Source: Mycolicibacterium hodleri
GTDB taxonomy: Bacteria > Actinomycetota > Actinomycetes > Mycobacteriales > Mycobacteriaceae
DNA length: 64,000 bases
Reading direction: 5' to 3'
Assembly: GCF_025822245.1 (NCBI RefSeq)
Contig: NZ_JACKTL010000020.1
Span: forward strand, 62,001-126,000
Part shown: piece after piece, positions 19,796-29,001 of the stretch
Position numbering within the stretch: position 1 is the stretch's first letter
Layout of the letters: each line of letters starts with the position of its first letter
Position numbers and translations under genes: made by a program
Notes under the pieces: generated by a model
What the model was told of the DNA's origin: nothing
What the model saw: only the letters and a program-made list of their open reading frames with translations
Database searches by the model: none

Positions 19796-20899
19796 ATGAG
19801 CGGTCAGTACGGAGACTCCACCCGCAGCGTCAAGGCCGCTGCCTCACAACACGTTCCGGGTCAGCCGGTCTCCTCGCCACCGGTACCCGTCTCGGCCTAC
19901 CACCTCTCGGCCGACGAGTCGCAGCCCGGCGACACCTACGGGCGCAGCTCCAATCCGACCTGGCGCCAACTGGAATCGGCGCTCGCCGAGCTCGAGGGGG
20001 CGACGTCAGCGCTGTCCTTCGGTTCGGGGATGGCGGCCATCACCTCGGTGCTGCGGGTCCTAGCCAAACCGGGCACCACCCTGGTGGTCCCCGCCGACGG
20101 CTACTACCAGGTGCGCCTCTACGCAGGGGAATACCTGGCCCCCCTCGGCGTGACCGTCCGCGAGGTAGCCGCCGGCGAGATGCGCGAGGCAGCCGAGTCC
20201 GCCGACGTCATCATCGCGGAGACGCCGGTCAACCCGACGCTCGACGTCGTCGACCTGCACGCCTTGGCGATCACCTGCCGCAGCCGCGGCGCCACCCTCG
20301 TCGTCGACAACACCGCTGCCACACCCCTTGGGCAGCAACCGCTTTCCCTCGGCGCGGACCTGGTGGTGGCCAGTGCCACCAAGGGGCTGTCGGGCCACAG
20401 CGATCTGCTCGCGGGGTACGTCGCGAGCTGTCACACCGACGTGATGGCGGCCGTGGAACGCGAACGTCTGCTGGCCGGCGCCATCCTGGGCCCGTTCGAG
20501 GCGTGGCTGGCGCTGCGCAGTCTCGGCAGCGCCGGGCTGCGCGTCGAACGCCAGTGCCACAACGCCCTGGCGACGGCGCTGATGCTGCGGGAGCACCCGG
20601 CGGTACGGTCGGTGCGGTACCCCGGGCTGCCCGAGGATCCGGCCCACGCGGTGGCGTGCACCCAGATGCGGCGCTTCGGCGGCCTCGTCGCCTTCGAACT
20701 GGCCGACGCCGCCGCGGTGCACCGTCTGGTCGAGCGCAGCGACCTGCTGGTCGCCGCCACCAGTTTTGGAGGGCTGCACACGTCGGTGGACCGGCGGGCG
20801 CGCTGGGGCGACCCCGTGCCGGACGGGTTCGCCCGGATGTCGCTGGGCATCGAGGACACCGACGATCTGATCGCCGACATCACCGCGGCACTGGCCTAG
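19796..20899 (+). CDS. PLP-dependent cystathionine gamma-lyase-family enzyme
   Basis: This 367-residue member of the Cys/Met-metabolism PLP family (fold type I) shows the expected residues. Y48 and R50 in YGRSSNP contact the phosphate of the neighbouring subunit. GSGMAAI binds the cofactor, DNT at 171-173 carries the Asp facing the pyridine nitrogen, and K196 in SATKGLSGHSD is the Schiff-base lysine. Activity could be gamma-lyase, gamma-synthase or sulfhydrylase; sequence alone does not decide. It is inserted between gpsA and ddl, which are adjacent in M. tuberculosis as I recall it. It starts 5 bp after gpsA, so co-transcription is likely. Confidence 0.9.
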   Translation: MSGQYGDSTRSVKAAASQHVPGQPVSSPPVPVSAYHLSADESQPGDTYGRSSNPTWRQLESALAELEGATSALSFGSGMAAITSVLRVLAKPGTTLVVPADGYYQVRLYAGEYLAPLGVTVREVAAGEMREAAESADVIIAETPVNPTLDVVDLHALAITCRSRGATLVVDNTAATPLGQQPLSLGADLVVASATKGLSGHSDLLAGYVASCHTDVMAAVERERLLAGAILGPFEAWLALRSLGSAGLRVERQCHNALATALMLREHPAVRSVRYPGLPEDPAHAVACTQMRRFGGLVAFELADAAAVHRLVERSDLLVAATSFGGLHTSVDRRARWGDPVPDGFARMSLGIEDTDDLIADITAALA

Positions 20900-20917
20900 C
20901 GGTAGCCTCTCTAGGTT

Positions 20918-22033
20918 GTGACCGACAGCTCGAGCCCCCGCGTCCGCGTCGCCGTCGTCTACGGCGGACGAAGCTCCGAGCACGCCATCTCGTGCGTTTC
21001 GGCTGGCAGCATCCTGCGCAACCTCGACCCGGACCGCTTCGACGTGGTCGCCGTCGGCATCACGCCCGAGGGGTCCTGGGTGCTGACCGACGGTGGGCAC
21101 GAGTCGCTCGCCATCACCGACGGCCAGCTCCCCGAGGTCACCAGCGCGGCGGGCACGGCACTTGCGCTCGCCGCCGACCCCGGTCGACGCGGCGAACTGC
21201 TGTCCCTCGGCAAGGGCCCGGGTGACGTCCTCGCGGCCGTCGACGTGGTGTTCCCCGTGTTGCACGGACCATATGGCGAGGACGGCACCATCCAGGGGCT
21301 GCTCGAGCTCGCCGGGGTGCCCTACGTCGGGGCCGGTGTGCTGGCCAGCGCGGCGGGCATGGACAAGGAGTTCACCAAGAAGCTGCTCGCCGCCGAGGGT
21401 CTGCCCATCGGTGACCAGGTGGTGCTGCGCGCCCACGACGAGACCCTCGAGCTGGAGGACCGCGAGCGGCTCGGCCTGCCGGTGTTCGTCAAGCCCGCGC
21501 GGGGCGGCTCGTCGATCGGCGTCAGCCGTGTCACCTCCTGGGACGATCTCGCGGCGGCCGTCGCCAACGCGCGCCGGCACGACCCCAAGGTGATCGTCGA
21601 GGCCGCGGTGCCCGGTCGTGAACTGGAGTGCGGCGTCCTCGAGTTCCCGGACGGTCGCGTCGAGGCCAGCACCGTCGGGGAGATCCGGGTGGCCGGCGTC
21701 CGTGGCCGGGAGGACGCGTTCTACGACTTCTCCACCAAGTACCTCGAAGATGCCGCCGAGCTGGACGTGCCCGCCAAGATCGACGACGAGATCGCCGACC
21801 AGATAAGGCAATTGGCGATCAAGGCGTTTCGGGCCATCGACTGTCAGGGCCTCGCCCGCGTCGACTTCTTCCTCACCGACGACGGTCCGGTGATCAACGA
21901 AATCAACACCATGCCGGGCTTCACCACGATCTCGATGTATCCGCGGATGTGGGCCGCCAGCGGCGTCGACTATCCGACACTGCTGGCCGCGATGGTCGAC
22001 ACCGCGGTGGCACGGGGTACCGGCCTGCGTTAA
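20918..22033 (+). CDS. ddl: D-alanine--D-alanine ligase
   Basis: This 371-residue ATP-grasp ligase makes the D-Ala-D-Ala dipeptide for peptidoglycan and is the target of D-cycloserine. The N-terminal [15 protein letters not shown], the central [19 protein letters not shown] and [14 protein letters not shown] are present. The metal- and product-binding [10 protein letters not shown] closes the active site. The start is GTG 20918. A TAGCCT at 20903-20908 may be the -10. The last 4 bp overlap the convergent DUF3515 gene. Confidence 0.96.
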   Translation: MTDSSSPRVRVAVVYGGRSSEHAISCVSAGSILRNLDPDRFDVVAVGITPEGSWVLTDGGHESLAITDGQLPEVTSAAGTALALAADPGRRGELLSLGKGPGDVLAAVDVVFPVLHGPYGEDGTIQGLLELAGVPYVGAGVLASAAGMDKEFTKKLLAAEGLPIGDQVVLRAHDETLELEDRERLGLPVFVKPARGGSSIGVSRVTSWDDLAAAVANARRHDPKVIVEAAVPGRELECGVLEFPDGRVEASTVGEIRVAGVRGREDAFYDFSTKYLEDAAELDVPAKIDDEIADQIRQLAIKAFRAIDCQGLARVDFFLTDDGPVINEINTMPGFTTISMYPRMWAASGVDYPTLLAAMVDTAVARGTGLR

Positions 22034-22596
22034 CGCAACGGTCCCGGATCGGGGGTGACCGCGGGCATCGCCTTGGCCACCGCTCCCGACAGCAGCTGGA
22101 TCGGCGTCGGCCCCGACCCGTCGGGCAGCGTCAGCGCGACGTAGACCGGCCGGTCGACGGCGACCCAGGTGGTGCGGCCCTCCCCGGGGATGCGGAACCA
22201 CAGCACGTCGTCGACGCCCTGCAGGGGCGCGCTCGCGGAGAAGTCGTCGGGCCGGTCGATTCCGCAGCGCAGGACCACCAGGTCACCTCCTGGCTCCGCC
22301 TGCCACGCGGCGGTGCTTTGCGGGGCGGGTGCCATCGCCTCGGCCCGGTGGTAGTCGTCGAGGTCGTCGGGGAGGGCCGCCATCAGGGCCTTGCATCCCT
22401 CGCTGTCGGCCTGGGGTGCCGGTGCGGCGGCGATGGCGACGGGCGCCGGCGGGGGAGTCGCCTCCCGGGTGGCCGCCACTGCGAGCAGGCCCACGACCGC
22501 CGCGACCGCGACGCCCACTGCCGCGATCAGGACTCGTCGGGGAGGTCCGTCGGATTCGGTGTCGGGATCTGCGGGGGGAACGAACTCGGTCACCAC
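22030..22596 (-). CDS. DUF3515 membrane-anchored protein
   Basis: This 188-residue actinobacterial protein of unknown function matches the Rv2980 type. It has a short cytoplasmic N-terminus and one membrane segment at about residues 22-42 ([20 protein letters not shown]). An extracytoplasmic domain has two cysteines, in [13 protein letters not shown] and [11 protein letters not shown], probably disulfide-bonded. The protein may start at either of two consecutive GTG codons. It follows the Lrp-type gene by 6 bp on the same strand. Nothing in the sequence indicates enzymatic activity. Confidence 0.85.
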   Translation of the reverse strand: MVTEFVPPADPDTESDGPPRRVLIAAVGVAVAAVVGLLAVAATREATPPPAPVAIAAAPAPQADSEGCKALMAALPDDLDDYHRAEAMAPAPQSTAAWQAEPGGDLVVLRCGIDRPDDFSASAPLQGVDDVLWFRIPGEGRTTWVAVDRPVYVALTLPDGSGPTPIQLLSGAVAKAMPAVTPDPGPLR

Positions 22597-22602
22597 TGCA
22601 CT

Positions 22603-22872
22603 CTAGGAGTGGGCCGCCTCGGCGATCGGACAGGTCAGGGTGCGGGTGATTCCCGTCACCCCTTGGACGCTCGGCACGACGACCGACTGCAACTCCGACG
22701 CGGTCTCGGCCGCCACGCGAACCACGACGTCGTAGGGGCCGGTGACGTACTCCGCCGACGACACCCCCGCCAGCGCCGCGAGTTGCTTGGCCACGACCTC
22801 GGCGCGACCCACCTCGGTCTGAACCAGCATGAATGCCTCGACCACTCGCGCCGTCCTCCGTTCGGGCTGCAT
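22603..22872 (-). CDS. Stand-alone Lrp/AsnC effector-binding (RAM) domain protein
   Basis: This 89-residue protein corresponds to the C-terminal ligand-binding domain of Lrp/AsnC regulators without any DNA-binding domain. The pattern VEAFMLVQTEVGRAEVVAKQ, then GPYDVVVRVAAE and VPSVQGVTGITRTLTCPIAE fits the family. Such proteins bind amino acids and can form mixed oligomers with full-length Lrp proteins. The ATG at 22872 gives the conserved start; a GTG 9 nt upstream is possible. The DUF3515 gene follows 6 bp downstream, and thiL is divergent. Confidence 0.85.
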   Translation of the reverse strand: MQPERRTARVVEAFMLVQTEVGRAEVVAKQLAALAGVSSAEYVTGPYDVVVRVAAETASELQSVVVPSVQGVTGITRTLTCPIAEAAHS

Positions 22873-22944
22873 AGACTCCACGCCGCAGGGACCAAACCTA
22901 CCGCAGGTCGCGCCGGTGTTCAGGACACGCAACCAAGGGGTGAC

Positions 22945-23901
22945 ATGACCGACGACGAGCGCGCCGAGACGCTGGCGGACCTCGGCGAGTTCGTCGTGAT
23001 CGACCGGCTCGTCCAGGGCCGGACGCATCCTCCCGGCGTGCTCGTCGGGCCCGGTGACGACGCGGCGGTGGTGACGGCGCCGGACGGCCGGGTCGTGGTG
23101 TCGACCGACATGCTGGTCGAGGGCAGGCACTTTCGGCTGGACTGGTCGACGCCGCACGACGTGGGCCGCAAGGCGATCGCACAGAATGCCGCCGACGTCG
23201 AGGCGATGGGTGCTGCGGCCACGTCGTTCGTCGTGGCGTTCGGCGCGCCGGCGGCGACCCCCGGGGCTGCCGCGGAGGAACTCTCCGACGGCATGTGGGC
23301 CGAGGCCCGCGCGTTCGGGGCGAGCATCGTCGGAGGCGATCTCGTCGCCGCGTCGCAATGGGTCGTCTCGGTGACCGTGCTCGGCGATCTGGCGGGTCGT
23401 GCGCCGGTGCTGCTCGGTGGTGCCCGACCGGGTGACACGGTGGCCGTCGTCGGCAGCCTCGGCCGGTCGGCAGCCGGCTATGCCCTGTGGCGCAACGATA
23501 TTCGCTCATTTCCCGAGTTGCGGCGCGCTCATCTGGTGCCGTCGGTGCCGTACGGCCAGGGCAGGGTGGCCGCCGACGCGGGTGCCACGGCGATGACGGA
23601 CGTCTCCGACGGGCTGCTGGCCGACGCGAGACACGTCGCCGACGCCTCGGCCGTCGGCGTCGACCTGTCGCGGGATGCGCTCGCGGCCGATCACGGCGCC
23701 GTCGCGGCGGCAGCCGCCGCAGCGGGGGAGGACCCCTGGGGGCTGGTGCTCGGCGGTGGTGAGGACCACGCGCTCGTCGCGACGTTCCCCGGTGCCGTGC
23801 CCGCCGGCTGGCGCGCGATCGGCGTGGTTCGCGACGGCCCCGCGCGGGTGCTGGTCGACGGGGCCCCGTGGACCGGACCCGGGGGCTGGCGGTCGTTCTG
23901 A
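22945..23901 (+). CDS. thiL: Thiamine-monophosphate kinase
   Basis: This 318-residue ATP-dependent kinase catalyses the last step of thiamine pyrophosphate synthesis. The PurM-like fold is recognised by VGPGDDAAVV and STDMLVEGRHFRLDWSTP in the N-terminal half and IVGGDLVAA and MTDVSDGLLADARH in the middle. GGGEDHALVATF near the C-terminus binds substrate. An AAGGGGTG sequence precedes the ATG by 3-4 nt. ung follows 28 bp downstream with its own -10 element. Confidence 0.95.
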   Translation: MTDDERAETLADLGEFVVIDRLVQGRTHPPGVLVGPGDDAAVVTAPDGRVVVSTDMLVEGRHFRLDWSTPHDVGRKAIAQNAADVEAMGAAATSFVVAFGAPAATPGAAAEELSDGMWAEARAFGASIVGGDLVAASQWVVSVTVLGDLAGRAPVLLGGARPGDTVAVVGSLGRSAAGYALWRNDIRSFPELRRAHLVPSVPYGQGRVAADAGATAMTDVSDGLLADARHVADASAVGVDLSRDALAADHGAVAAAAAAAGEDPWGLVLGGGEDHALVATFPGAVPAGWRAIGVVRDGPARVLVDGAPWTGPGGWRSF

Positions 23902-23915
23902 CCGCACGGGCACGC

Positions 23916-23921
23916 TAGGTT
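23916..23921 (+). promoter_or_regulatory. Leaderless -10 element (TAGGTT) for ung
   Basis: TAGGTT ends 8 nt before the ung GTG at 23930. No Shine-Dalgarno sequence is present. Confidence 0.5.
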
Positions 23922-23929
23922 GACCTCTC

Positions 23930-24613
23930 GTGACTGCACGCCCCCTCTCCGAACTCGTCGACCCCGGCTGGGCCACCGCCCTGGCGCCGGTCGAGGACCA
24001 CGTCGCCCAGATGGGCGAGTTCCTCCGATCCGAGATCGCGGCGGGCCAGCGCTATCTGCCCGCGGGGGAGAACGTGCTGCGTGCCTTCACCTTTCCCCTC
24101 GAGAAGGTGCGCGTCCTCATCGTCGGGCAGGATCCGTACCCGACCCCCGGGCACGCGGTCGGTCTGAGTTTCTCGGTGGCACCCGAGGTGCGTCCGCTGC
24201 CGCGCAGCCTGGACAACATCTTCAAGGAGTACGCCACCGATCTGGGCCATCCCGCGCCGAGCTGTGGCGACCTGACGCCATGGGCCGAGCAGGGCGTGAT
24301 GATGCTCAACAGGGTGCTGACGGTCCGATCGGGCAGCCCGGCGTCACATCGCGGCAAGGGCTGGGAAGCCGTCACCGAGTGTGCGATTCGCGCCTTGGTG
24401 GCCCGGCCGTCGCCGATGGTGGCGGTGCTGTGGGGTCGCGACGCACAGACGTTGAAGCCGATGCTGACGGGTGCCCACTGCGCGACCATCGAGTCGGTGC
24501 ATCCGTCGCCGCTGTCGGCGTCACGGGGGTTCTTCGGGTCCCGGCCGTTCAGCCGCGCGAACGAGCTACTCGCGGAGCTGGGTGGGGAACCGGTCGACTG
24601 GCGACTGCCCTAG
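23930..24613 (+). CDS. ung: Uracil-DNA glycosylase, family 1
   Basis: This 227-residue base-excision repair enzyme removes uracil from DNA, which matters in a GC-rich genome with frequent cytosine deamination. The catalytic water-activating Asp is D68 in [18 protein letters not shown]191 in the [11 protein letters not shown] loop is the second catalytic residue. The stop is followed by a long hairpin at 24633-24682 shared with the convergent rpmB. Confidence 0.96.
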   Translation: MTARPLSELVDPGWATALAPVEDHVAQMGEFLRSEIAAGQRYLPAGENVLRAFTFPLEKVRVLIVGQDPYPTPGHAVGLSFSVAPEVRPLPRSLDNIFKEYATDLGHPAPSCGDLTPWAEQGVMMLNRVLTVRSGSPASHRGKGWEAVTECAIRALVARPSPMVAVLWGRDAQTLKPMLTGAHCATIESVHPSPLSASRGFFGSRPFSRANELLAELGGEPVDWRLP

Positions 24614-24632
24614 AGGGAGTCCACAAATTCAA

Positions 24633-24682
24633 GTGTGCCGTGAGATCGCGATCCGACGAATCGGGACGATCTCACCGCACAC
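24633..24682. terminator. Long hairpin between ung and rpmB
   Basis: Arms of 16 bp with one mismatch (24633-24648 with 24667-24682) enclose an 18-nt loop that can fold further. It lies 20 bp after the ung stop and 31 bp after the rpmB stop, without a T-tract. It is probably a bidirectional mRNA 3' end. Confidence 0.6.
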
Positions 24683-24712
24683 TCGACGAGAGAAGAAGAG
24701 GTGGAGCGGCAC

Positions 24713-24907
24713 TCAGCCGCGCGCGACCTTGCCCGCCTTGATGCAGGAGGTGCAGGCGTTGATGCGCTTCTTGTTGCCACCGGGGCGAGAGACGGCGTGC
24801 ACCGTCTGGATGTTCGGATCCCACCGGCGGTTCGTCCGACGATGGGAGTGCGACACCGACTTGCCGAAGCCGGGGCCCTTTCCGCAGACATCGCAAACCG
24901 CAGCCAT
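24713..24907 (-). CDS. rpmB: 50S ribosomal protein L28 (zinc-binding form)
   Basis: This 64-residue ribosomal protein begins [20 protein letters not shown]. Four cysteines in two CxxC pairs (C5, C8, C52, C55) mark the zinc-binding C+ type, as opposed to the C- paralogue made during zinc starvation. The start at 24907 is fixed by an AAGGAG 6 nt upstream; a longer in-frame reading to 25066 has no support. The gene is transcribed alone, away from the DAK gene. Confidence 0.95.
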   Translation of the reverse strand: MAAVCDVCGKGPGFGKSVSHSHRRTNRRWDPNIQTVHAVSRPGGNKKRINACTSCIKAGKVARG

Positions 24908-25120
24908 GTGAAACTCCTTGATCGGTACTGGGGGCCAACGACCGCAACGCGGGTGACCCAACAACCTGACCAGGATACCGGCCGCCCCTGGGATCACCAA
25001 AACGATGTCCACCGACGCCCGAGCTCGTGGATGACCGCGGCGAGGAGGGGGACTGGTCGGACACACTGGCTAGGCTGGCGCGCACGCGGCCGCGTTGAGT
25101 CGAGGGAGAGGCGGTTGGGC

Positions 25121-26749
25121 ATGTCCGCACGCCGGCTCGACGCCACCGCGTTGAGGGAGTGGGCGCACACCGCCGTCACCCACCTGATCGCGCGCACCGA
25201 CGAGATCAACCGACTCAACGTGTTTCCCGTCGCCGACGCCGACACCGGGACCAACATGCTCTTCACCATGCGGGCGGCCGGAGCCAGGGCGGAGTCACTG
25301 CACTCCACCGACGTCGCCGAGGTGGCCGCCGCCCTCGCCGAGGGCGCCCTCCAAGGGGCGCGCGGCAACTCCGGGGTGATCCTCTCCCAGATCCTGCGCG
25401 GCCTCGCCGACGTCGCAGGCGGAGCCGCCGAGGAACGCGAGGGAGCGCTCGCCGACGTCGACGGACCGCTGCTCGCGTCGGCGTTGCGGCACGCCGTCGT
25501 GCTCGCCGACGCCTGCGTGAGCCACGCCGTCCCTGGCACCATCGTCTCGGTTCTCGCGGCCGCCGCGCGCGCCGCCGAGGGGGCCGCCGACGACGGCACG
25601 GACGTCGCGGAGGTCGTCGCGACCGCCGCCGACGCCGCCGTGGTGGCGCTCGAAAAGACCACCGAGCAGCTCGACGTGCTGGCCGATGCGGGCGTCGTGG
25701 ACGCCGGCGGTCGAGGGCTGCTCGTCCTGCTCGACGCCCTCACCGCCACCCTTACCGGGCACGCCCCGCATCGCGCGACCTACGAGCGGTCCGGGCCCGA
25801 CGCCTCCCCGGCCGACGTCTCGACCGGGGCGCCACCGCAGTTCGAGGTGATGTACGTCGTCGACGGCTGCGACCACCCCGGTCTCGACGATCTGCGGCTG
25901 CGACTGGAGCGGCTCGGCGATTCCGTCACCATCGCCGCGTCGGGGACCGACGGCCGCTACTCGGTGCACGTACACACCGACGACGCGGGCGCCGCCGTCG
26001 AAGCGGGCTTGAGCGCGGGCACCCCGAGCCGGATCCAGATCACCGCGCTCACCGGCGGCGGGTCCCATCCCTCCGGTGGGTGGACCCGTGACCGCGCCGT
26101 CCTCGCCGTGGTCGACGGCGACGGTGCGTCGGCCCTGTTCGAGGGCGAGGGTGCACACGTCCTCCGCCAGGACGGCGACGCCGCGATCAGCGCCAACCAA
26201 CTCCTGCGCGCCCTGATCGACGCGGGCGCGGCACAGATCCTGGTGCTGCCCAACGGCTACGTCGCGGCCGAAGAACTGGTGGCCGGTTGCACGGCCGCGA
26301 TCGGATGGGGCATCGACGTGGTGCCCGTGCCCGCGGGGTCGATGGTCCAGGGCCTGGCCGCGCTGGCCGTCCACGACGTCACCCGCCAGGCCGTCGACGA
26401 CGGGTACACGATGGCCCGGGCCGCGGCCGGGGCCCGGCACGGATCGGTGCGCGTGGCGGCAGAGAAGGCGCTCACGTGGGCCGGCGCGTGCCGACCCGGG
26501 GACGGCCTGGCCATCTCCGGTGACGAGGTCCTGATCGTCGCGCGCGACGTGACCGCCGCGGGCGCCGGTCTGATCGACCTGTTGCTCAGCGCCGGCGGCG
26601 AACTGGTCACGGTGCTCACCGGGGACGGGGTCGACCCCGCGGTGGGCGACGCGCTGCGCGACCACGTGCACCACAACCACCTCGGCGCCGAGTTGGTGAC
26701 CTATCAGACGGGCCACCGGGGCGACGCGCTGCTGATCGGAGTGGAGTAG
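25121..26749 (+). CDS. DAK-domain kinase, YloV/FakA-like
   Basis: This 542-residue protein combines an N-terminal DhaL nucleotide-binding domain (about residues 8-205) with a middle segment and a FakA-type C-terminal domain. The metal/ATP motifs are DADTGTN at 39-45 and GARGNSGVILSQ at 79-90. FakA proteins phosphorylate fatty acids held by a FakB partner; whether this one does is inferred only from the domain layout. I recall the M. tuberculosis counterpart as split into Rv2975c and Rv2974c, while here it is intact. A GAGGGAGAGG lies before ATG 25121, and a TAGGCT at 25071-25076 is a likely -10. recG follows 2 bp later. Confidence 0.88.
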   Translation: MSARRLDATALREWAHTAVTHLIARTDEINRLNVFPVADADTGTNMLFTMRAAGARAESLHSTDVAEVAAALAEGALQGARGNSGVILSQILRGLADVAGGAAEEREGALADVDGPLLASALRHAVVLADACVSHAVPGTIVSVLAAAARAAEGAADDGTDVAEVVATAADAAVVALEKTTEQLDVLADAGVVDAGGRGLLVLLDALTATLTGHAPHRATYERSGPDASPADVSTGAPPQFEVMYVVDGCDHPGLDDLRLRLERLGDSVTIAASGTDGRYSVHVHTDDAGAAVEAGLSAGTPSRIQITALTGGGSHPSGGWTRDRAVLAVVDGDGASALFEGEGAHVLRQDGDAAISANQLLRALIDAGAAQILVLPNGYVAAEELVAGCTAAIGWGIDVVPVPAGSMVQGLAALAVHDVTRQAVDDGYTMARAAAGARHGSVRVAAEKALTWAGACRPGDGLAISGDEVLIVARDVTAAGAGLIDLLLSAGGELVTVLTGDGVDPAVGDALRDHVHHNHLGAELVTYQTGHRGDALLIGVE

Positions 26750-26751
26750 GG

Positions 26752-29001
26752 GTGGTCAACCTCACCGACACGCTGGACCGGGTCATCGGCGCCAAGTCCG
26801 CCAAGCCGCTGGAGGAGCACCTCGGCCTGCGCACGGTCGACGACCTGTTGCGGCACTATCCGCGCACCTACAGCCACGGCGTGTCGGTGCTCGACGAGGG
26901 CTGGGAGCCCCCCGCGGAGGGCGAACACGTCACCTTCGTCGACGAGATCGCCAAGGCCGACGTCCGCTGGACCAACCGCCAACCCAAGCGCGAATTCCTG
27001 GTCATCACCCTGGCCAACCGCAAGCCCAGGGTCACCGCCACCTTCTTCAACGCGAAGTTCAGCAAGAAGATCCTGGTCCCGGGCACCCGGCTGATGCTGT
27101 CGGGCGAGGTCGGGTTCTTCAACGGCGCGATGCAACTGACGCATCCGGCGTTCCTGGTGCTGGAGGGCACCGGCCAGGGCAAGGGCAGCAAGTCGCTTGC
27201 CAAGATCGCCGAGACCTCGCGCGCAGCCGACGGGGAAGTACTGCTCTCGGCCTTCGAGCGGGACTTCTTTCCGATCTACCCGGCGTCGGCGAAGGTACAG
27301 AGCTGGGATCTCTACGCATGCGTCCGTCAGGTCCTCGACGTGCTGGATCCCGTCGAGGATCCGCTCCCGGAATCCGTCCGGGAGCAGTGGGGTCTGGTCT
27401 CCGAGGACGAGGCGTTGCGGGCGATCCACCTCGCCGAGCGCGAAGACGACAGGGAGTTCGCCCGCCAGCGGTTGGCGTTCGACGAGGCCGTCGGGTTGCA
27501 GTGGGCGCTGGTGGAACGCCGCCACGGCGAGTTGAGCGAGGCGGGCCCCTCGGCGCCCCCGCGGCCCGGGGGGCTGGCGGCCGCGCTGAGTCAGCAGCTG
27601 CCGTTCGACCTCACCGAAGGCCAGCGTGACGTCCTCGACGTGCTGACCGTCGAACTGGCCGACGTCAGGCCGATGCACCGCATGCTGCAGGGCGAGGTGG
27701 GTTCGGGCAAGACGATCGTCTCGGTGCTGGCGATGGCGCAGATGGTCGACGCCGGGTACCAGTGCGCGTTGCTCGCCCCGACGGAAGTGCTTGCCGTCCA
27801 GCACTTTCGGTCGATCCGTGACGTGCTGGGTCCGCTGGCCTCCGGTGGGGAACTTGGCGGTTTGGAGGGGGCGACCAGGGTCGCGCTGCTGACCGGGTCG
27901 ATGACCGCCGCGCAGAAGCGCGACGTGCGCAACGAGGTGGCCAGCGGTGAGGCGGGCATCGTCATCGGCACCCATGCACTGCTGCAGGACGCCGTCGAAT
28001 TTCGCAATCTCGGTATGGTCGTCGTCGACGAGCAGCACCGGTTCGGCGTCGAGCAGCGAGACCGCCTGCGCGCCAAGGCCGTCGCGGGCATCACCCCGCA
28101 TCTGCTGGTGATGACCGCGACGCCGATTCCGCGGACGGTCGCGCTCACCGTCTACGGCGACCTCGAGACGTCGGTTCTTCGCGAGCTGCCGCGGGGGAGG
28201 CAGCCGATCGCCACCAACACCATCTTCGTCGGCCAAAAGCCCGCGTGGCTGCAGCGGGCCTGGCAGCGCATCATCGAGGAGGTCGACGCCGGCCGCCAAG
28301 CCTACGTCGTCGCCTCCCGCATCGACGAGAACGACGGGGCGGCAAAGGATTCCGGCAAGAAGAAACAGACGGCCAGCGAGGCGGGTCCACCGGTCACCTC
28401 CGTCGTGGAGCTGTTCGAAAGGCTGGGCGCAGGCCCGCTCGCCGGCCTGCGACTGGGTCTGATGCACGGCCGGCTGCCCGCCGAGGAGAAGGACGCCGTC
28501 ATGATGGCGTTCCGCGCCGGCGAGGTCGACGTGCTGGTGTGCACCACCGTGATCGAAGTCGGCGTCGACGTGCCCAACGCCACCGTGATGGTCGTGATGG
28601 ACGCCGACCGGTTCGGCATCAGTCAGCTGCACCAACTGCGCGGCCGCATCGGGCGCGGCGAGCATCCCAGCCTGTGCCTGCTGGCGACCAATCTTCCCGA
28701 GGAGTCCAAGGCGGGTGCACGGCTGAAGGCCGTCGCCTCCACCCAGGACGGCTTCGTGCTCGCCGACCTGGACCTGCAGGAGCGGCGCGAGGGCGACGTG
28801 CTGGGACTGAGCCAGTCCGGCCGGCCCATCACGTTGAAGATGCTGTCGCTGGCCGAGCACCGCGAGATCATCGAGGCCGCCCGGACGTTCGCCGAGGAGG
28901 TCTACGAGGCGGACCCGAAACTCGTCGACCACCGCGGAATCGAGGTGCTGGCAGCACCGTTCGCCGAGACCGAGCGCGTCGAGTACCTGGACAAGGCGTG
29001 A
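26752..29001 (+). CDS. recG: ATP-dependent DNA helicase RecG
   Basis: This 749-residue superfamily 2 helicase remodels stalled forks and Holliday junctions. The N-terminal wedge/OB domain runs to about residue 250. The motor contains GEVGSGKTIVSVLAM (Walker A), VVDEQHRFGVEQR (DEQH box, motif II), MTATPIPRTVALT (motif III) and, in the C-terminal half, QLRGRIGRGEHPSLC (motif VI). The GTG start comes 2 bp after the DAK stop and the stop overlaps the GTG of the nuclease gene, so the three are tightly coupled. A Lys-rich insert around 28350-28380 lies between motor lobes. Confidence 0.96.
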   Translation: MVNLTDTLDRVIGAKSAKPLEEHLGLRTVDDLLRHYPRTYSHGVSVLDEGWEPPAEGEHVTFVDEIAKADVRWTNRQPKREFLVITLANRKPRVTATFFNAKFSKKILVPGTRLMLSGEVGFFNGAMQLTHPAFLVLEGTGQGKGSKSLAKIAETSRAADGEVLLSAFERDFFPIYPASAKVQSWDLYACVRQVLDVLDPVEDPLPESVREQWGLVSEDEALRAIHLAEREDDREFARQRLAFDEAVGLQWALVERRHGELSEAGPSAPPRPGGLAAALSQQLPFDLTEGQRDVLDVLTVELADVRPMHRMLQGEVGSGKTIVSVLAMAQMVDAGYQCALLAPTEVLAVQHFRSIRDVLGPLASGGELGGLEGATRVALLTGSMTAAQKRDVRNEVASGEAGIVIGTHALLQDAVEFRNLGMVVVDEQHRFGVEQRDRLRAKAVAGITPHLLVMTATPIPRTVALTVYGDLETSVLRELPRGRQPIATNTIFVGQKPAWLQRAWQRIIEEVDAGRQAYVVASRIDENDGAAKDSGKKKQTASEAGPPVTSVVELFERLGAGPLAGLRLGLMHGRLPAEEKDAVMMAFRAGEVDVLVCTTVIEVGVDVPNATVMVVMDADRFGISQLHQLRGRIGRGEHPSLCLLATNLPEESKAGARLKAVASTQDGFVLADLDLQERREGDVLGLSQSGRPITLKMLSLAEHREIIEAARTFAEEVYEADPKLVDHRGIEVLAAPFAETERVEYLDKA

